IMG/VR virus record: IMGVR_UViG_3300023170_000013
Location: 29,944 to 93,943 of that record
From: a virus
Direction: 5' to 3' (one strand)
DNA: 64,000 bases
Of the stretch, positions 59,483 to 64,000 are shown in pieces (position 1 is the first letter of the stretch; each line of letters starts with the position of its first letter). The notes below the pieces were generated by a model that was not told where the DNA came from, ran no database searches, and was given only the letters and a program-made list of their open reading frames with translations. A program made the translations under genes and the position numbers.

Positions 59483-62443
59483 ATGGCAGACGATAAAAAA
59501 ATCAATAAAAATAAACTTTCTTCCAGAATTCACAGAGCAGAACAATGCCTCTTGGCTGGTAATGTTATATCATTAACGGAGAATGATATAACTCGCCAAA
59601 AAATACAAGCAAATTTAAACTTATATGCTTGTGAAAACAAGCACCATTTTTCCTTGGGAACTCGTCCAGACATTGTGGAGGAAACAATAGGAACAACTTT
59701 TGTAGGCTCTGGTATGCAAGAGTTTATGGATCTAGATGAAGAGGAGATTTCTTATCTGGCTCCAAGGATAAGGCTTTTTAGAGTACAAAGTGCAAAAGAA
59801 GCAGCGATACAAAAAACTAATTCAAATATTAAAAACTTACAAAATAAAAACAAGCAACAAGCTAGTGAATATAAGAAATCAAAAATAATACAAAGGGGCG
59901 ATAAAGCTACAAAGAAATTTTATGACAGACAGTTGAAGATGGACACAAAAGAAAGAAAAGATGAAATAAACAAAAACAAAAAAAGATTGAAAAAACTAAA
60001 ATCATCTGATGAAATTCTAGAATTTAAATTTGAAAATTTTCAAAATAATGAAGATATCAACAATATTATAACTGGAAAAAGAGACCGTGTGCAGGAAGCA
60101 GGGATTGTTAGCTGCAACTGGCGGTTGATGGGAAAAAACCCAGTTGAGGCAGAACGACAAGTCGATGTTGAAATTAAGTTTTTCTTTTCTTCAATCGAAA
60201 CCCTACTTTCGAATGGCGCACCCGGAACAAATGCACCAAATTATTTAGATTTGATACCAGACTTTAAAAGAAGTGATGATTTTCAATATGACGTTCTTTT
60301 GTCGGTTGGATACGAAGTGCCAGATAAAAACTTTCAAACAATTGTTGGAAGTAAGCAAAGATATGAAAAAATAATAAACGCGATTAAAATGTCCAACAAA
60401 GTGTTGAATTTAAAATTTACAACACAAGACATTGAATTTGATCAAACTGGTACGATCTATATGACAATTAGATACATTGGTTATATGGAAGAGAGGCTGG
60501 CAAAGATTTTATTGTTTAATGACCTTGGCCCTTCCAAGTACCAACAAGTCCAGTCAGAATATATAAAAGAAAATGAGAAAAAAGCATATAACGCAAAAGT
60601 TAAAAGCATTGCCCAGACAATTCTAAAAGCATATAGGAAATTTCCTCCTCCAAAAACTTTGTCTTCGTGGTGGTGGAAGCAGTCTGCGGTAAAAGAGGCA
60701 GAAGACAAATATAGACGGTATCAAAAAGTTTTAAATAAAATGGAGACAGTTGTGAATGCTGATTTAGCAATTAATTTATCAGCAAAAATTGACACTTTAA
60801 AATTAATTAATCAAGAGATATATAAGTTAAAAAAAATTGCCGGCTCAACAAAGAAAGGCGCTCCAGCTAGTGAGAAAGGCCTACAATCTGGTGTTAAACA
60901 GATCACTATTAAAACACAAGAGCTTGCTCACGTTATAGGATTGAGCGATCTTAAGCAGTTTTTTGAAAAAGAGGATATCAAAAAACTTTTAAATAAAAGA
61001 TCTTATAAATATTATTTAAGCTCTTTAAAGCAAGAAGAATCTGTATTGGTGCCAAGCTACTCATCTAACTCCGCTATAAAGGGGTTAGTGGATAATTTGG
61101 GAGACTTATCTAAAAACATCTCAAAAGGTAAACAAAGAACAAACAAGAAAGAGTTAAAAAAATCTTTAAATAAAATAATATCTAAAGCATCTATTCAAAA
61201 TGCCGATGCTTCAAAGCAAAAATACACAATCGAATATACTACCCTAGGTGCAATATTCGATGCTTTTATAGAAGTATGTTTAAAATCAAAAGTCAATATC
61301 GCAAAGAAGCCAGAGATAAACAATTTTTTAGAAAGGTCTAGATTTGTTTTTGGAAACATAAGAATGCTGTCATACCAAAGGGACGGCTCTTCAAAAGAAG
61401 TTATTGTTTCTTTAAACGATTTCCCAGTTTCTGTTAAGTATTTTAATGCTTGGTTTTTAAACACAATTGTTGATGGAGGATCTAAATCTTTAAGCTTATT
61501 AAGAGCTTTCAATTCCTTTGTCTCAAAATTAGTAGTTTCCAGTGTTGGTTCAAGTTGTTTTCGAAATCAAGACACAGACTTTAAATCTTTTCCTAGAAAT
61601 AGTATAAGTGTGAGTTCGCATTTTATTAACAGCGATCTAGACCCCTTTACCTATCAAATGGGCAAGCAAAAATTATCAGAACTTCCAACAGACGAAAAAA
61701 GATTAGGTGGTTCTTTCTTTCTTAAAATGATTAGGAAATATGATCAAGAGAGGTTGATACATGAAAACTATAAGTCAATATTTCATTATGTGATTATTGG
61801 CGCTAGGAATTCGTTTTTATCATCTAGACAGCAAAATATTATAAATGATTCTAAAACTGGAATTTTTCACTTTTTCCTAGGAAGGGACAATGGTTTGGTT
61901 AAAACTATAAACTTCTCCAAGGCAGACCAAAAGTATTTAGAAGAAGTGAATTTAACTCGCCAAAACACAAATACAAGATTAGAGACATTTAGAAGAATTT
62001 ACAATGCACAAATAGAACTGTTCGGAAATTCTGCGTTTATCCCCGGACAAATGATTTATATCAATGCGGATTCGATATCTAAAAACTCTAATATTGCCTT
62101 GGATTTAGGTTTGGGAGGATATTTTGTTATAACAGAAGTTTCAAACTCTTTTGAAGGGGGTGCTTACAATACTAGTTTGAAATGTATTTGGGTTGGCTTT
62201 GGCAGAGGGGGTCGATTAAAATACGGCTCTGCCGGGCGGCAAAAAGGACAATCCGCTTCTGATGTATTTTCAGAATTAAATGCCATTTCAGATATTGTGT
62301 TCAAGATAGCTAGAGCTTCAAACGTTAAAAATAAAGGAACAGTCATATTCACAAAAACATCAGTCGTCTCCCATGCCGAATCTTATAGAGAATATCTATA
62401 TGAACAGTTTAAAAAAATATACCCAGATGTAGATCTCAAGTAA
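59483..62443 (+). CDS. Large baseplate hub-like structural protein
   Basis: A 986-residue, Lys/Asn/Ile-rich protein encoded by rather AT-rich DNA. Residues about 105-180 are coiled-coil-like. The C-terminal part has I-P-G-Q-M-I-Y-I-N-A-D, then G-G-Y-F-V-I-T-E-V-S-N-S-F-E-G-G-A-Y-N-T-S-L, which recalls the beta domains of tail hub proteins (gp27/late-control-D type). Its place after the gp53-like gene supports a baseplate role. The central region has no recognised domain and could carry extra functions. The assignment to the hub is tentative. Confidence 0.5.
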   Translation: MADDKKINKNKLSSRIHRAEQCLLAGNVISLTENDITRQKIQANLNLYACENKHHFSLGTRPDIVEETIGTTFVGSGMQEFMDLDEEEISYLAPRIRLFRVQSAKEAAIQKTNSNIKNLQNKNKQQASEYKKSKIIQRGDKATKKFYDRQLKMDTKERKDEINKNKKRLKKLKSSDEILEFKFENFQNNEDINNIITGKRDRVQEAGIVSCNWRLMGKNPVEAERQVDVEIKFFFSSIETLLSNGAPGTNAPNYLDLIPDFKRSDDFQYDVLLSVGYEVPDKNFQTIVGSKQRYEKIINAIKMSNKVLNLKFTTQDIEFDQTGTIYMTIRYIGYMEERLAKILLFNDLGPSKYQQVQSEYIKENEKKAYNAKVKSIAQTILKAYRKFPPPKTLSSWWWKQSAVKEAEDKYRRYQKVLNKMETVVNADLAINLSAKIDTLKLINQEIYKLKKIAGSTKKGAPASEKGLQSGVKQITIKTQELAHVIGLSDLKQFFEKEDIKKLLNKRSYKYYLSSLKQEESVLVPSYSSNSAIKGLVDNLGDLSKNISKGKQRTNKKELKKSLNKIISKASIQNADASKQKYTIEYTTLGAIFDAFIEVCLKSKVNIAKKPEINNFLERSRFVFGNIRMLSYQRDGSSKEVIVSLNDFPVSVKYFNAWFLNTIVDGGSKSLSLLRAFNSFVSKLVVSSVGSSCFRNQDTDFKSFPRNSISVSSHFINSDLDPFTYQMGKQKLSELPTDEKRLGGSFFLKMIRKYDQERLIHENYKSIFHYVIIGARNSFLSSRQQNIINDSKTGIFHFFLGRDNGLVKTINFSKADQKYLEEVNLTRQNTNTRLETFRRIYNAQIELFGNSAFIPGQMIYINADSISKNSNIALDLGLGGYFVITEVSNSFEGGAYNTSLKCIWVGFGRGGRLKYGSAGRQKGQSASDVFSELNAISDIVFKIARASNVKNKGTVIFTKTSVVSHAESYREYLYEQFKKIYPDVDLK

Positions 62444-62455
62444 GGAACTAATCAA

Positions 62456-63766
62456 ATGGAAAAGTTTGATCTTGATAAGATCAATTTAGATCTTAGCGAA
62501 AATTATACAAACGATGTTATTCCTTCAAACCAGTCCAACCAATCTTCCTTGAAAGAAGCATTTGTTGAAAGACTAAAGTTTATCAAAGGAGGCTCTCCAA
62601 TCCTTCTTCCTGATGGCTTTGATTTTGTCAAAACAGGATTTTACTTTGGGAAAGTAAACGAAAAAGGACAAGTTATAATCCCAAAAAGATCTTCTTTTCA
62701 ATTGGTTGATCCAAAATTCACAGATGACGAAGAGATCTACCTTAACAAAGACCTTTATAACATATATCAAAATTTTTATGATATAAGAAAATATGACTTT
62801 GCAATAGGCAAAAACCAAATTGATTTATTCTCAGAAGTTTTTCTTATTCAAAAGGGGGCACAACTTCCAGAAGAAGTAGAAGAAGATTATTTGGATTTTG
62901 CTTCTGATCTGATCTTGGATAAGTTTGAAGATTTTATCTTGGGAACACCCTTAGATCAAGCTTCCAACTTTGATCTTTTTATAAAAACAATCTATTCACT
63001 TTTCAAAGAACAAAGAATAGGCCCTGAGATCTTATATTCAAATTACATTCTTTCTTTTCGTAATTCAATGTTAAATTCAGGACTTGGGTTTGAAATCGGA
63101 GATGCTAATGCACCTTACGATAACAATGAATTTAAGTTTGATAACTTTTATAGAATCCCGCAGTATGGTGGATTGGTTTGTCTTTGTTATCTTTCCGGTA
63201 TGAGATATGACAAAAATGTTCCTTGGCGGTTTTTTATGGATTTTAACTTATCTTCAACAAAAAGTCAATTAAAAAATAAACAATTAAAAGATTACTTCGA
63301 GGAAAACTTCGAAGTTGTCGAAGGTAGCTACAAAGAATTTGAACTTTTGTATTATTCTTTTTTCAAAGCTTATTTGAAAATATTAAAGCAATATTCTTTG
63401 ATCTTTAAATCTGAACAAATTGTTAAATCTTGTTCTAAATCAAATACTAAAATCAATAGATCTTATTCTATTCAAAGAAAGATCTTAACAGAATATGAAT
63501 ACCAAGATTATTATATTCAAAATTATTTGATAAACAATAATTTAATTTATTATTATTCAGATCTTTTAAGTTTTATTTTTAAAAGTAATAAGAATATAAA
63601 TAAATTAAAATTTAATATAGAAAGAATTTTGAAAAAAGGTCTTGACAGGAAGTCAGTCATCGAGTATACTTACAACACGCTCAAAAATTGTTCCAAACAG
63701 ACACGGAGGAAAAATGTACTTTCAAACACTTCAAAACAAGGTATTTCTTCAAGGTCAAGTTATTGA
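62456..63766 (+). CDS. Baseplate-region protein with AT-rich degenerate-looking C-terminus
   Basis: A 436-residue protein with AAGGAAC before the ATG. The first 260 residues look like a folded domain (P-I-L-L-P-D-G-F-D-F-V-K-T-G-F-Y-F-G, then I-P-K-R-S-S-F-Q). The last 130 residues are Asn/Tyr/Lys/Ile-rich low complexity from extremely AT-rich DNA (63400-63620), and the final 45 codons run through the promoter and start of the next gene. It may be a virion protein by position. The C-terminal end may be poorly conserved. Confidence 0.5.
   Translation: MEKFDLDKINLDLSENYTNDVIPSNQSNQSSLKEAFVERLKFIKGGSPILLPDGFDFVKTGFYFGKVNEKGQVIIPKRSSFQLVDPKFTDDEEIYLNKDLYNIYQNFYDIRKYDFAIGKNQIDLFSEVFLIQKGAQLPEEVEEDYLDFASDLILDKFEDFILGTPLDQASNFDLFIKTIYSLFKEQRIGPEILYSNYILSFRNSMLNSGLGFEIGDANAPYDNNEFKFDNFYRIPQYGGLVCLCYLSGMRYDKNVPWRFFMDFNLSSTKSQLKNKQLKDYFEENFEVVEGSYKEFELLYYSFFKAYLKILKQYSLIFKSEQIVKSCSKSNTKINRSYSIQRKILTEYEYQDYYIQNYLINNNLIYYYSDLLSFIFKSNKNINKLKFNIERILKKGLDRKSVIEYTYNTLKNCSKQTRRKNVLSNTSKQGISSRSSY
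63642..63670 (+). promoter_or_regulatory. Near-perfect sigma70 promoter inside the end of the preceding gene
   Basis: TTGACA (63642-63647), 17 bases, then TATACT (63665-63670). It matches the consensus at 11 of 12 positions and lies about 45 bases before the ATG at 63714. It overlaps the last codons of the previous reading frame and marks the start of a new early gene or operon. Confidence 0.85.
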
Positions 63767-64000
63767 CTACATCCCCAAGTCCGCAAACAAAACTTGGGAG
63801 TTCAACCCCAAGCTTAATCGTCCCTCCGCCAAATACGGCATTGTTCTGACAGAAGGCCAATCTCTTTCCGAAGTTTGCCCTGCCACCATTTCGAAAGAAT
63901 GGGAAGAATGTCAGAAAAGAATGAAAGCATTCCTCAAATCTTTCCAGCACGTTGGATGCGATCCAACAAAAATGAACGTTCACACGATTTTTCCTTTTGA
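63714..64000 (+). CDS. Early gene of unknown function (3' partial)
   Basis: ATG at 63714 follows ACGGAGG with 4-5 bases of spacing and opens a frame of at least 95 codons that runs off the window. The protein begins M-Y-F-Q-T-L-Q-N-K-V-F-L-Q-G and includes V-C-P-A-T-I-S-K-E-W-E-E-C. Codons here are much less AT-biased than in the preceding gene tail, which supports real coding. No domain is recognised from the visible part. The strong sigma70 promoter upstream indicates early expression. Confidence 0.75.
   Translation, partial: MYFQTLQNKVFLQGQVIDYIPKSANKTWEFNPKLNRPSAKYGIVLTEGQSLSEVCPATISKEWEECQKRMKAFLKSFQHVGCDPTKMNVHTIFPF

Noticed and set aside
1-64000. tRNA genes, CRISPR arrays, integrase or transposase
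   Set aside because: No cloverleaf-like sequence in the few intergenic gaps, no spaced direct repeats, and no recombinase or DDE motifs in any convincing gene.

Overview
The window is one contiguous piece of a large, AT-rich, T4-like tailed phage (a contractile-tailed myovirus). All convincing genes lie on the + strand and are densely packed. Start and stop codons often overlap, and the longest gap without a gene is only about 120 bases. There is no integrase, tRNA, insertion sequence or CRISPR array. Strong purine-rich ribosome-binding sites and textbook sigma70 -35/-10 boxes point to a host with proteobacteria-like signals rather than Bacteroidota. Several protein families (the Cys-rich protein at 26809, the Lys-rich protein at 27228, the small zinc-binding protein at 35133) are of the kind I associate with uncultured marine or aquatic T4-like phages; that habitat is an inference.

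Layout: 1-21.2 kb holds baseplate, wedge and fibre genes, including the end of a gp6-like protein and a 2818-residue giant with LamG-like domains. 21.2-26.8 kb is a DNA-metabolism block driven by sigma70-type promoters: RuvC-like resolvase, DnaG/gp61-like primase and a single-chain Mre11-Rad50 (gp47-gp46) fusion. 26.8-35.5 kb is an accessory block holding a lysis cassette (NlpC/P60-like enzyme, holin-like, spanin-like and signal-peptide proteins). Interleaved with it are genes whose products share an N-terminal helical tag. 35.5-48.4 kb is the packaging and head block: terminase, portal, prohead protease, ribosomal protein bS21, a run of beta-rich decoration-like proteins, scaffold and major capsid protein, closed by a hairpin terminator. 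48.5-63.7 kb is the neck, sheath, tube, tail chaperone, tape measure and baseplate block. At 63.7 kb a sigma70 promoter starts a new gene that runs off the window.

The most interesting pattern is a family of otherwise unrelated proteins beginning with the same short amphipathic Lys/Glu helix (MKIxKxxLxKIIKEEL). They are a proline-rich protein, an ArdA-like antirestriction protein, a HAD phosphatase and a HExxH metallopeptidase. Related helices occur in the protein directly after the prohead protease and at an internal start in the Lys-rich protein. Each tag contains an [I/L]-x-E site of the kind cut by T4 prohead protease, and the major capsid protein has an L-K-E site where its propeptide should end. 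I infer a capsid-targeting tag that loads an injected set of effector proteins, comparable in logic to T4 internal proteins but with a different tag and different cargo.

Other strong observations are a recurring CTATTTATT element 35-50 bases before seven gene starts (candidate late promoter), a probable programmed frameshift on a run of seven T at the end of the tail-chaperone gene, a phage bS21, and a carbohydrate-binding-like domain inserted in the head gene cluster.
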